From the NCBI RefSeq assembly GCF_020708045.1, contig NZ_JAJFES010000001.1, positions 744,001 to 808,000 on the forward strand: 64,000 nucleotides of DNA. The letters are read 5' to 3'. Position 1 is the first letter of the stretch, and the number at the start of each line of letters is the position of its first letter. This DNA comes from Massilia sp. IC2-278 (GTDB lineage Bacteria > Pseudomonadota > Gammaproteobacteria > Burkholderiales > Burkholderiaceae_D). Shown piece after piece: positions 29,900-38,066 of this stretch. The translations under genes were made by a program, and so were the position numbers. The notes below the pieces were generated by a model that made no database searches, was not told the origin of the DNA, and saw only the letters and a program-made list of their open reading frames with translations.

Positions 29900-32800
29900 A
29901 TCTGCGTCGTGCTTTTGCCAAGCGCCTGGTCCTGGCAAACTGGAAGGGTATCGTTTTCCATTCGTTCGATCTGGACCGGCACGTTACCGGTCTCGAGGGA
30001 CAGAATGGCGCCGGCAAGACCACGGTCATGGCGGCCTACGTCACCGCGATCCTGCCGAATCAGCGGCTGCTCTCCTTCAAGAACATCAATGGTGGTCCGT
30101 CCACGCGTGGCGATGGCGGCCTGTGGGGACGCATCGGCGAATTCGGTACCTGCTATACCCTGATCGAATGGGTTACGCCGCGCGGAAAAAACCTGTGGGC
30201 CGGGGTTGCGATGACGCGCGCAGGCATGCCCTCGGTCGACAGCAAACCTTTCATCATCCACGATCTGCCCCCGGATACCAGCCCTCATGATGTCCTGCTG
30301 CTGCGTGAGCCATCCGGCGTGATCGTGCCTCCTCTGGCGCGGCTGCGCGAGCAGCTTGCGATGCATGGCGCGAGAATGGTCGTGCACAAGTCGCTTGCCG
30401 ATTACATGCGGGTCTTGTTCGATCACGGTATCACACCGATGCCGATGACAACCCACGAGGAACAGGAACGCTTCTACCGGGTGCTTGCCACGTCGATGGA
30501 GGGCTCCGCACTGGCGACACTCATCAAGACCGGCTTGCGCGACTATCTGCTGTCGCCCGACACCTCGCTGGAGCGGCGCATCACACTCATGCGCGAAAGC
30601 CTGGATCAGTGCCGGCAGACGCGGCGCGAGCTGGAGCACGCAAGGGAGGCTCACCATGAGATTTGCGAACTGTTCGACGCGGCATGGAAGATGGCGTCGT
30701 ATGCGTACTTCGGCGCGCGCGGCCGCTATGAACAGGAGACACGAAACTGGAAGGAACAGGTCGACCGCAGCAGGGAGAGCCAGCGCCAATATGTCAGTCT
30801 GCAGGCGAGCACCGCCCACTTGCAGCGGCGCGTGGACGAGTTGAAGCAGGAGCTGGCAGCGTCCCGGGAGGCGATGGAAGCGAGACGTGCCGACGTGCAG
30901 AAGGCATTGCACGCGCGCTCGCTGAACCAGGATCTCGGTCGCGCCCGCGAGGAGCATGCAAGCCGTCAAGCACAAGTCGACCAGGCCGTGTCGCGCCGCG
31001 ATCGGGCCGAGGCGGAAGAAAAGGAGGTCGCGCAGGCGCTGCGGCATGCCCAGGATGAATATGCACGCATTGCCGGAGAACTGGCCGATGTCCAGGCGGC
31101 CGTGGAAGGTTTGATTCGACGCGTAACCGAGTTGCGTATCGCCCGTGCTCACCTGGCGGATGCGCGCAAGGCGATGCGTCCGGCCAAGCTCGATCCGGCA
31201 AACGCATCGTCGACGAAACGGGACATCGACCGGCAGTATGCGGAGGAAACCCAGCGCCAGACACGATTGCAGACAGAGCTCGACGCGCTGGACGATCACG
31301 CGACGCGTTTCGCCTCGTTGCTTGCCAAGTTGCAGACTATTGCAGTTGTCGAAGAGGATCAGGACGGGAGGGAGGCCGGCGCCTACGACAGGGCACTGGC
31401 ACTCGAAGCGAAACTGCGCGATGACACGCGCCTTGCTGGTCAGGTCGCCGCTTTCCAGACCGCACTGGTGCACGCGCGTAACCTGGCGGCGCAACAACGG
31501 GAAGTACGGAAAACCGGGGCGGACCTGGGGATTGCCAGCAGTGCGGCGCTGGCCGAGCAACTGGCAGCCGTGTCCGGCCAAATCGAAAGAATCGAGAGCG
31601 ACCGGGCAAACCTGGCAGCAGAACTCTCCGAACGGCAAAACGCGCTCGTCGCATCCAGGAGCAGGATTGCGCAGCTCGAGGAGGAGGCGCGCCGTTACGT
31701 CGACGCACGCAACTGGCACGAGCAGTTGGCCGCATCATGTGCCGACTGGGCCAAGTCGGCAACGGCCGATAGCCTGTCAAACGCAATCGACGCGGGACGA
31801 CGTGAATTGTCGAATACCGACGCGTGCCGGCGTCTTCTCGAAACCAGACTGCATGAGACGGCGGAGCGTATTCGCAACCTGGCGCATTGCGCCGGCCTGC
31901 TCGATGCGCGTCTCGGCACCGTCGCCGAACATGTCGATGGACGCCTGTTGGCTGCCCGGTTCGATTCGCTGACAGTGGAAGATGCTCCTGTGGTGCAGGC
32001 ACGCCTGGGAATGTGGACCGAAGCGATCGTGGTGGCGGCACCCCGGCACGCGGCACGCGAGGCCGCCGAGCTGAGTGACCGTCCGGATAACCTGCTGTTC
32101 GTATCGGAGGCGGCAGTATACGGGGAGCGGGATGAGGAAAGCCTGGACGACAGCGAGCTCGTTGCCGAGCGCTTTCGCGACGAAGAAGCGGTACGCCTGA
32201 CGCGGCGGCCGCGCCACCCCGTGTTGGGGCGCCACGCGCGTGAGCGCGAGATGGCGCGTCTCGAAGACGAGCGCAATGCCATGGAGAGCGAACTCAGCGA
32301 ACTGCGGGAGACATCGCGGCGCCTGAAGGAGGGCGTTCGCCTGGCGGAAAAGGTGCTGTCCTATGGCAGCGCCGCCTGGGCAAGCGATCCTCGCCCGGCC
32401 CTGCATGCCGAGCATGCCGCCGTGCGGGCGCTGAGCCAGACGATCGAGAGCGCACAAAGCCAACTGGTCGAACTGCGCGAGACAGGCGCTACCATCGCCC
32501 GGCGGCGGCAAGTCCTGATGCGCTTGCAAACCCAGCATGCCTTGCTCGATGCGCCCGACCATGCCGAAGAAGCAGAGCGGCTCGATGCGCAACTTGCGGC
32601 GGCACGTGCTGCGCAAGCCTGGATCGGCCGGCATGGGCACACAGCACAGGAAATCCTCGCTGGGCTGCCGATTCTCGCGCATCCGGTGCAGCCCGGGCAG
32701 CGCGATCAGCTGAAAGCGTCGGTCGAGCGTCACCGGGGTGTGCGCGAGCGGCTCGCACATCAGCGTGAGGCGCTCGAACGCCTGCTGGGCGTGCTCACGC

Positions 32801-34296
32801 ATCTGGACCGGGAAGAGGACGAACGGCACTATAACGAAAAAACCAGTGTGATCGAGGCGCTCCAGCGAAAAATCGAACCCGTACGACAAGGCGTCACGCA
32901 TGCCGACAAACTGCTGCAGGTCCGGCGTGCCGAATTCGATGGCGCGCGGCGGGCGGAGTCGGATGCGTCGGCCGTCCTGCTGCAAGTCGTCGAGAAATGC
33001 CGGGAGCTCATCAGCACGCTTGACCTCACTGGCCTGCAGGGAACGGACGAGGAGGTCGCTTCCGCCGTGCAAACACATGACCTCGCCAGCGCCAATTCCC
33101 AGCGCCTGGGTGGCGAGCATGAAAGGTCGAACAATCTGCTCATCGAACAGCGCATCAGGCTGGAAGACCGGGCCGAGCAGATCAAGGTCGAACAACAGCG
33201 CGCATCGGAGCGGCTGGCATCCGTCCGCTACGAGCGTCGGGCGCAGCGCGAACTGGACCGGGTCGTGATCCAGCTGGGCTTACGCGGCCGCATCGAATCC
33301 GATCTCAACCGGCAGCAACATTTCCCGACAGGCAGCCAGATCAACGCTTTCCAGTCGTCGCAGAATCAGCAAGCCTTGTTGTTCGAGCGCTTGAAACCCT
33401 GGCCCGATGTGCTTCTGGACCTGAAGCGCATCGAGGGCTTCGACGATGTGCCCGGTGAACGGCGCGCCGTGCAAACCCTGCGGGCGTGGGAACGTGTGCG
33501 CCTGCATATCGAGCAGCGTATTCCACGCCATCTGGCCAGCGCCGACGATCCGCAAGTGGCGTTGGCCCAGATGCTGGAAAAGATGAGCGAGCTGGAGCGC
33601 ACCCTGGCCTCGCAAGAGGACGAGATGCGGACACGTTCGTCCGGGCTTACCGACGGAATCGCCGCTCGCCAGCGCTCGGCCCGGTCGTTGATTATTCGTT
33701 TGAACCGGGAGCTGGAGAAGGTCAGTTTTGGCTCCATCAAGGGGCTGCAGATTGCGATCAGCTATCCAGACGACATGATTAACATGCTGGCTTGCCTGAA
33801 GCGCGATAACAGCATTTCGCTTTTCGATTCGGGCCTGCCGCTCGAGGACACGCTGGCAGCGCTGTATAAACGTGAGACTGGCGGATCGATCCAGGGGGCA
33901 CGCCTGTTTGACTACCGCAATTATCTGCAGCTGAGGCTGGAAGTCAGGCGCATCAACGGCAAGTGGGAAGCCACCAGCGAGGTGTCGACCGGCGAAGCGA
34001 TCGGTACCGGAGCCGCGGTGCTTGTCATGATCCTGCGCACATGGAACGAGGAGGCCAACCGGATTTCGGGATCGGGCGGCTTTGCCATGCAGCAAATCCT
34101 CCTCGATGAAGCCAATCGCCTGGACGAGCAGGCACTCGATACGTTGACGGAATTTTGCCAACGGATGGACGTCCAGGCCTTGGTGGCGGCCCCCGGACTG
34201 GACAAACCGCGCCGCTCGACCGTGTTCCAGCTGAGCCGAAGCCTGCGCGGTAACGACGAGTTTGTCACCATCCGCGGGACAAGGATCAGCGCGTGA
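29896..34296 (+). CDS. mukB: Full-length MukB-type SMC ATPase (JetC position)
   Basis: 1466 residues, near the 1486 of E. coli MukB and well above the roughly 900-1100 of MksB/JetC proteins. Walker A is GQNGAGKT at 35-42, in the context LANWKGIVFHSFDLD; MAAYVTAILPNQRLL follows. A long coiled-coil arm spans about 235-655. A MukB-type hinge at about 660-785 contains LTVEDAPVVQARLG and HPVLGRHARERE. The return arm is about 790-1240. The C-terminal head holds the signature STGEAIGTG (Ser1364) and Walker B LLDEANRLD (Asp1404, Glu1405), both close to the E. coli sequence. All ATPase residues are present. With MukE/MukF it should form a DNA loop-extruding complex. Confidence 0.93.
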   Translation: MNLRRAFAKRLVLANWKGIVFHSFDLDRHVTGLEGQNGAGKTTVMAAYVTAILPNQRLLSFKNINGGPSTRGDGGLWGRIGEFGTCYTLIEWVTPRGKNLWAGVAMTRAGMPSVDSKPFIIHDLPPDTSPHDVLLLREPSGVIVPPLARLREQLAMHGARMVVHKSLADYMRVLFDHGITPMPMTTHEEQERFYRVLATSMEGSALATLIKTGLRDYLLSPDTSLERRITLMRESLDQCRQTRRELEHAREAHHEICELFDAAWKMASYAYFGARGRYEQETRNWKEQVDRSRESQRQYVSLQASTAHLQRRVDELKQELAASREAMEARRADVQKALHARSLNQDLGRAREEHASRQAQVDQAVSRRDRAEAEEKEVAQALRHAQDEYARIAGELADVQAAVEGLIRRVTELRIARAHLADARKAMRPAKLDPANASSTKRDIDRQYAEETQRQTRLQTELDALDDHATRFASLLAKLQTIAVVEEDQDGREAGAYDRALALEAKLRDDTRLAGQVAAFQTALVHARNLAAQQREVRKTGADLGIASSAALAEQLAAVSGQIERIESDRANLAAELSERQNALVASRSRIAQLEEEARRYVDARNWHEQLAASCADWAKSATADSLSNAIDAGRRELSNTDACRRLLETRLHETAERIRNLAHCAGLLDARLGTVAEHVDGRLLAARFDSLTVEDAPVVQARLGMWTEAIVVAAPRHAAREAAELSDRPDNLLFVSEAAVYGERDEESLDDSELVAERFRDEEAVRLTRRPRHPVLGRHAREREMARLEDERNAMESELSELRETSRRLKEGVRLAEKVLSYGSAAWASDPRPALHAEHAAVRALSQTIESAQSQLVELRETGATIARRRQVLMRLQTQHALLDAPDHAEEAERLDAQLAAARAAQAWIGRHGHTAQEILAGLPILAHPVQPGQRDQLKASVERHRGVRERLAHQREALERLLGVLTHLDREEDERHYNEKTSVIEALQRKIEPVRQGVTHADKLLQVRRAEFDGARRAESDASAVLLQVVEKCRELISTLDLTGLQGTDEEVASAVQTHDLASANSQRLGGEHERSNNLLIEQRIRLEDRAEQIKVEQQRASERLASVRYERRAQRELDRVVIQLGLRGRIESDLNRQQHFPTGSQINAFQSSQNQQALLFERLKPWPDVLLDLKRIEGFDDVPGERRAVQTLRAWERVRLHIEQRIPRHLASADDPQVALAQMLEKMSELERTLASQEDEMRTRSSGLTDGIAARQRSARSLIIRLNRELEKVSFGSIKGLQIAISYPDDMINMLACLKRDNSISLFDSGLPLEDTLAALYKRETGGSIQGARLFDYRNYLQLRLEVRRINGKWEATSEVSTGEAIGTGAAVLVMILRTWNEEANRISGSGGFAMQQILLDEANRLDEQALDTLTEFCQRMDVQALVAAPGLDKPRRSTVFQLSRSLRGNDEFVTIRGTRISA

Positions 34297-35285
34297 ACTG
34301 GGACAGCGACGAACTGCGGGCGGCGGCGTTACGGCTCCTGCTGCTGGGAACGATAAGATCGACTAGGGTTGCCGAGCCACTGCTCGTGGAGGCCGAAGAA
34401 CTTGGCTTGGTCGTACCTGCCCGGCGCCTGAACGAGTTTCGCCTGCCACCTCACTGCAAGGAGAAGTTCCGTCGGTATCTGAAGGTGCGTTGGCCAGAAC
34501 TGGACGATTCCGAGTCGGCGTTTTGTTCCTGTCCGGATACGATTTCGGCCACCGCGCTACGAACGATGCGGCGCATGTCGCTTGACCTCCCGGTCGGCAT
34601 CGAGCGTCTCAACCGCAAAACCTGGTCCGCCTGGGCCGGTGCCCACTCCAAGTCGGGCTATCGCACGCCGCCGGAAGGCGTACTGCTGACAACAGACGAA
34701 GCGCTGAGACTGCGGGCGAACGCAGGACTCGAATTTTCAGGGGAGGGCGGAGAACGGTTTGCAGCCAATGCGTGCCAAGCGTTATTTGGGGAAACAATCG
34801 TGCCTGAACGAGGTCTGGCACGCAGCTGGCGCCTTTGCGGGGAGCTGCCAAAGCTGATCCTGACGGTGGAAAACATCGGCGCATACGTCGATTTTTCCAT
34901 GCCGTCCTGGTTACTCCTGATCCATGCGCCGGGCCGGAACACCTTGTTGGCAACACGCTTCATCGACCGCTTGCCGAGTAATATTCCCTGGCTCCATTTC
35001 GGGGACGTCGATCCGGCTGGCCTCGACATTGGGCTCTCGATTCATGGGCAAGAGCCGGGACGCAGGCCAACGCCCTGGATCCCACGTGCCGCGAGTGTAC
35101 TCCTGGCTACGCATTCGTTGCCTCTCGACTTGCCATGGCCGACACGACGTTTTCCACCTGATCTGTTGAACAATCCTATGCTGAAATGGTTGATCGATCA
35201 CCAGCGCTGGTTGGAACACGAGGCAGCGGTGCTGTTGCCCGGCTTCAGGGACGAGTTGGACCAGCTCGGAGAATCCTTCATCTGA
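34293..35285 (+). CDS. jetD: JetD/MksG-type TOPRIM nuclease subunit
   Basis: 330 residues from a GTG that overlaps the mukB stop (GTGA). The N-terminal part, about 1-150, is helical and wing-like, as in DUF3322. The C-terminal DUF2220-like domain has TOPRIM metal ligands: Glu193 in LTVENIGAYVDF and the DxD pair Asp238/Asp240 in LHFGDVDPAGLDIG. In Wadjet systems JetD cuts circular DNA after loop extrusion stalls; MksG has the same role. E. coli mukBEF lacks such a gene. The nuclease residues look intact. I infer anti-plasmid or anti-circular-DNA activity for the operon. Confidence 0.85.
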   Translation: MNWDSDELRAAALRLLLLGTIRSTRVAEPLLVEAEELGLVVPARRLNEFRLPPHCKEKFRRYLKVRWPELDDSESAFCSCPDTISATALRTMRRMSLDLPVGIERLNRKTWSAWAGAHSKSGYRTPPEGVLLTTDEALRLRANAGLEFSGEGGERFAANACQALFGETIVPERGLARSWRLCGELPKLILTVENIGAYVDFSMPSWLLLIHAPGRNTLLATRFIDRLPSNIPWLHFGDVDPAGLDIGLSIHGQEPGRRPTPWIPRAASVLLATHSLPLDLPWPTRRFPPDLLNNPMLKWLIDHQRWLEHEAAVLLPGFRDELDQLGESFI

Positions 35286-35674
35286 CGCCACAGAGCGAAT
35301 CAATCGCGGCCGCGAATCCAGATCATGTCGGAAGGTCGCATGATAGTGCGAACGTGGCCAAAGAGAGCAACGATGCCAGTGACGGCTTGGTCTATTGGAT
35401 TCCAAACGATTCATCAAGCGCGCAAGCAAATTCTTCCCAAGCCTTTTCAAAAAAATGTGGAGGACGCCCGGGCGAGCATCAGCAAGCCCGTGTTCACCTT
35501 AAGTGCGCATAATCTATATTATGTTAAATGCGCTATCTGAGAAGCAGCATTGAAGCTCAAGAATCACCTCCCTGCCGGACGACGAGGTATGTATAGACGC
35601 CTGCACCTCGAATGCTTTAAGCCCCGGTTCAGGTCGCGCACCAGGAGCCGGGCAAGCATGCGCATTAGACGCAG

Positions 35675-36114
35675 ATGGATAATTACCCCGGCCTGTACGA
35701 ATTCCCGAAGTTGGTGCCGCTGACCACTCTCGTGCAGGACGGGCGACTGTACGAACGATTAGCAAACGATGGGGTTCTGAAGATCGAGGCGACTGGACCG
35801 GACGAATACGTCGTACCGAAATACCGCGCCTGTTTCACTTTCCAGCGCACTAATGCGAAGATCAGCTGCGTCAGCGTGCACCATTCGGCCGATTTGGTTC
35901 GAGTGAAAACCACTGAACCGATCCTGCCACGGCGTTCTCGAGCAACGCGGCCGAGGAACGCTACAGGAGCATCTACGCTTTCATGGGCGATAAGGACCAG
36001 CCAAATCTCGTGAAAGCAGCCAAGGGATTGGCCGGCATGAAGGTATCCGCCAGCTCTCCGCAAGAAAGCGCTGGCACGCGCTCAACGCGTCCCAGGTTGC
36101 AGACGAGCCCCTAG
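35675..36114 (+). pseudogene. Candidate decayed gene, two frames
   Basis: From ATG 35675 one frame gives a protein-like stretch (MDNYPGLYEFPKLVPLTTL, GVLKIEATGPDEYVVP) to about 35925. A second frame takes over with FSSNAAEERYRSIYAFMGD and ends at 36114. Joining them needs a frame change around 35900-35935, where the second frame has a TGA. I recognise no family. It could equally be chance coding. Confidence 0.3.
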
Positions 36115-36422
36115 CTTTTCCTACCCGAGCGCAAGCTCTGTGCCGAGAGCGTGATGGCGAGTGCATGCATGGCATCCGGGTGCTTTTCCCAGCATTCGAC
36201 AGGGAAGTTTTCGGCGTGTCGGCGCGTGACCGAGGTTGTGGAACGAATCGCGATCACACGAAAATCTGCGATGGAGGCCGTTCGGACGCTGGCGCGCATA
36301 GGCTGGCTTGATCAAGGGACCACGTCCCGGTCGGACCCGCGCCGCTGTTGAGTAAAGTCGACACACCGCCATGGTCGTGGACGGGGACCTGCTCTACGGA
36401 GTCCAAGACGCTTAACGCCACC

Positions 36423-36455
36423 CAACTCGACAATATTTTGCGTAATGTCGAGTTG
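36423..36455. repeat. Perfect 10-bp inverted repeat with 13-nt spacer
   Basis: CAACTCGACA at 36423-36432 and TGTCGAGTTG at 36446-36455 around an AT-rich centre. It may be an operator or a recombination-site half; there is no T-run, so it is not a classical terminator. Confidence 0.5.
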
Positions 36456-36747
36456 TATATTCGATGCGGAATAGGCGCTTTTCGCGTACGTTCGAACAAA
36501 GTTCAGCGTCGTTGCTCAGAATCAGCGGAGCCGGCGTGCAGTCAGTCGGGATTCAAAGCGAGCACAGTGCACAGCCGGACCAGATGCATCCAGCCCGAAA
36601 AACAGCATTTGCTGATCCCGTAGTCTATCCTCTGACTCGGCACTCCTTCTACACACTGACACGCCAAGCGACCCTTCGCTCCCACCCGCAACACATGGAC
36701 CGCCAAGCCAGACGCGCATGCCCCCAACCCGCACTTCCCACTCCACC

Positions 36748-37761
36748 CTACGCAATCCTGCGCACCGACTCCCTCACCATCAATCCCAGCTGTGGCGCCT
36801 CCACCTCCACCTGCTTCTGCCCCAGCATCCCGAGCATCATGCGTCCGATGCCCTTCCCCACCTCGTACAGCGGTTGCCGCACCGTGGTCAGGGGCGGCGT
36901 CGTGTACATCGAGCTGTGCAGGTCGTCGAAGCCGATGATCGAGATGTCGTCCGGCACGCGGATGCTGCGCCGATACAGGGCCAGCCTCGCCCCATAGGCG
37001 CTCAAATCGTTGCTGGCGAAGATGGCAGTAAAGCTCTGCTTCTCGGCCAGCAGCTGGTTCACTGCCAGCAGCCCGCCCGATTCCTGGAAGTCGCCCGGCA
37101 CGACCAGCGCCGGATCGGCCGCGATCTTGTGGCGCGCCAGGGTGTCGAGGTAGCCGGCCAGGCGGGCGCGGGCATCCTCGTGGTCGTCGGGACCGGTGAT
37201 GAAGGCGATGCGGCGGTGCCCCTGCTCCACCAGGTGCTCGACAGCGTCGCAGGCGCCCTGGTAGTTGTCGAGGCGCAGGCTCATCAGGCGCTCGCCTTCG
37301 AGCTGGCGGCCAAAGGCGACGATCGGCACGCGCTGGGAATAGCCGACGATCTGCTCGTCGCTAAGCTTGCCGGTGAGAATGGCGACGCCGTCGACGCGGC
37401 GCCCGATCAGGAGCTCGACGCGTTCGGCTTCCTCGTCGGCATGCCAGTGGCCGCTCATGATGAGGAGCGCATAGCCCGAGGCCTTGACGGCGTCCTCGAT
37501 GCCGATCATGGCCTGGCTGAAGTAGCCGCTCTCGAGCGACTGGGTCAGTACGCCGATGGTGCGCGTGCTGCCCATCTTGAGGCTCTGGGCCAGGCGGTTC
37601 GGCTTGTAGTTGAGTTCCTCGATGACGCGCTCGATGGTCTTGCGCTTGTCGTCGGACACCTTGGCGGTGCCGTTCAGGAAGCGCGACACCGTCGCCGGCG
37701 ACACGCCCGCCGCACTGGCGACTTCGTACAGGGTAGCGGTACTGCTGTCGTCGTTCTTCAT
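36748..37761 (-). CDS. LacI-family transcriptional regulator of the glycan locus
   Basis: 337 residues: the HTH TLYEVASAAGVSPATVSRFL with hinge helix (NYKPNRLAQSLK), then a periplasmic-binding-protein-like sensor domain (GVLTQSLESGYFSQAM, IGFDDLHSSMYTTPPLTTV). It is divergent from the TonB receptor gene, with LacI-type palindromes between them. It probably represses the beta-glucan locus until an oligosaccharide or glucose derivative binds. Confidence 0.92.
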   Translation of the reverse strand: MKNDDSSTATLYEVASAAGVSPATVSRFLNGTAKVSDDKRKTIERVIEELNYKPNRLAQSLKMGSTRTIGVLTQSLESGYFSQAMIGIEDAVKASGYALLIMSGHWHADEEAERVELLIGRRVDGVAILTGKLSDEQIVGYSQRVPIVAFGRQLEGERLMSLRLDNYQGACDAVEHLVEQGHRRIAFITGPDDHEDARARLAGYLDTLARHKIAADPALVVPGDFQESGGLLAVNQLLAEKQSFTAIFASNDLSAYGARLALYRRSIRVPDDISIIGFDDLHSSMYTTPPLTTVRQPLYEVGKGIGRMMLGMLGQKQVEVEAPQLGLMVRESVRRIA

Positions 37762-37880
37762 CGTGTAGGCATCGTGGCGCCGTCACCGGCTAGTTGACTG
37801 AAGTATATCACGCGGGTTTTTCTCCTTTTTACAACGCCTGTTTGCAGCCAGTTGCCGCACAAGGCCGGCAGGCCTGGCCA

Positions 37881-37893
37881 TGAAACGCTTTCA
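37881..37893. promoter_or_regulatory. LacI-type operator candidate 1
   Basis: TGAAACGCTTTCA, a perfect inverted repeat of TGAAA with a 3-bp centre, one base shorter than the two sites nearer the receptor gene. It is placed 120 bp upstream of the lacI-type gene and could mediate autoregulation. Confidence 0.5.
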
Positions 37894-37949
37894 CGCGACC
37901 GGTGCCAAGACCGCGAAAACACGCGTCACAACACTGTTGCAAATTTTGT

Positions 37950-37979
37950 TTGACTTTCGAACAAGTCCAAATGTAGCAT
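37950..37979 (+). promoter_or_regulatory. Candidate sigma-70 promoter of the TonB receptor gene
   Basis: TTGACT at 37950-37955 and TAGCAT at 37974-37979 with an 18-bp spacer, directly followed by the LacI-type palindromes, so repressor binding would cover the transcription start. Confidence 0.5.
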
Positions 37980-38013
37980 GAAATCGTTTTCACGGCGGAT
38001 GAAATCGATTTCT
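37979..38013. promoter_or_regulatory. Two LacI-type operators before the TonB receptor gene
   Basis: TGAAATCGTTTTCA (37979-37992) and TGAAATCGATTTCT (38000-38013), 21 bp apart or two helical turns. The inner 12 bases of the second are perfectly palindromic (GAAATCGATTTC). They sit just after the putative -10 box. Confidence 0.65.
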
Positions 38014-38066
38014 TAAAAAAGCTGCCGGCAGACGCGCAAATCAATAATTCCACATTGGAGACAACC

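Larger units (their letters stand above)
35286..36747. other. Gene-poor, lower-GC region after the SMC operon
   Basis: About 1.46 kb with no intact recognisable gene. By eye GC is clearly lower than the rest of the window, and short frames on both strands are broken. It contains a palindrome TCGCGGCCGCGA just after jetD, a candidate decayed gene (35675-36114) and a 10-bp inverted repeat (36423-36455). It looks like the degraded end of an acquired segment. Confidence 0.5.

Noticed and set aside
27804..35285. Plain housekeeping MukBEF
   Set aside because: The coupled TOPRIM nuclease gene and the flanking recombinase and decayed DNA fit defence better; a purely structural role cannot be excluded from sequence alone.
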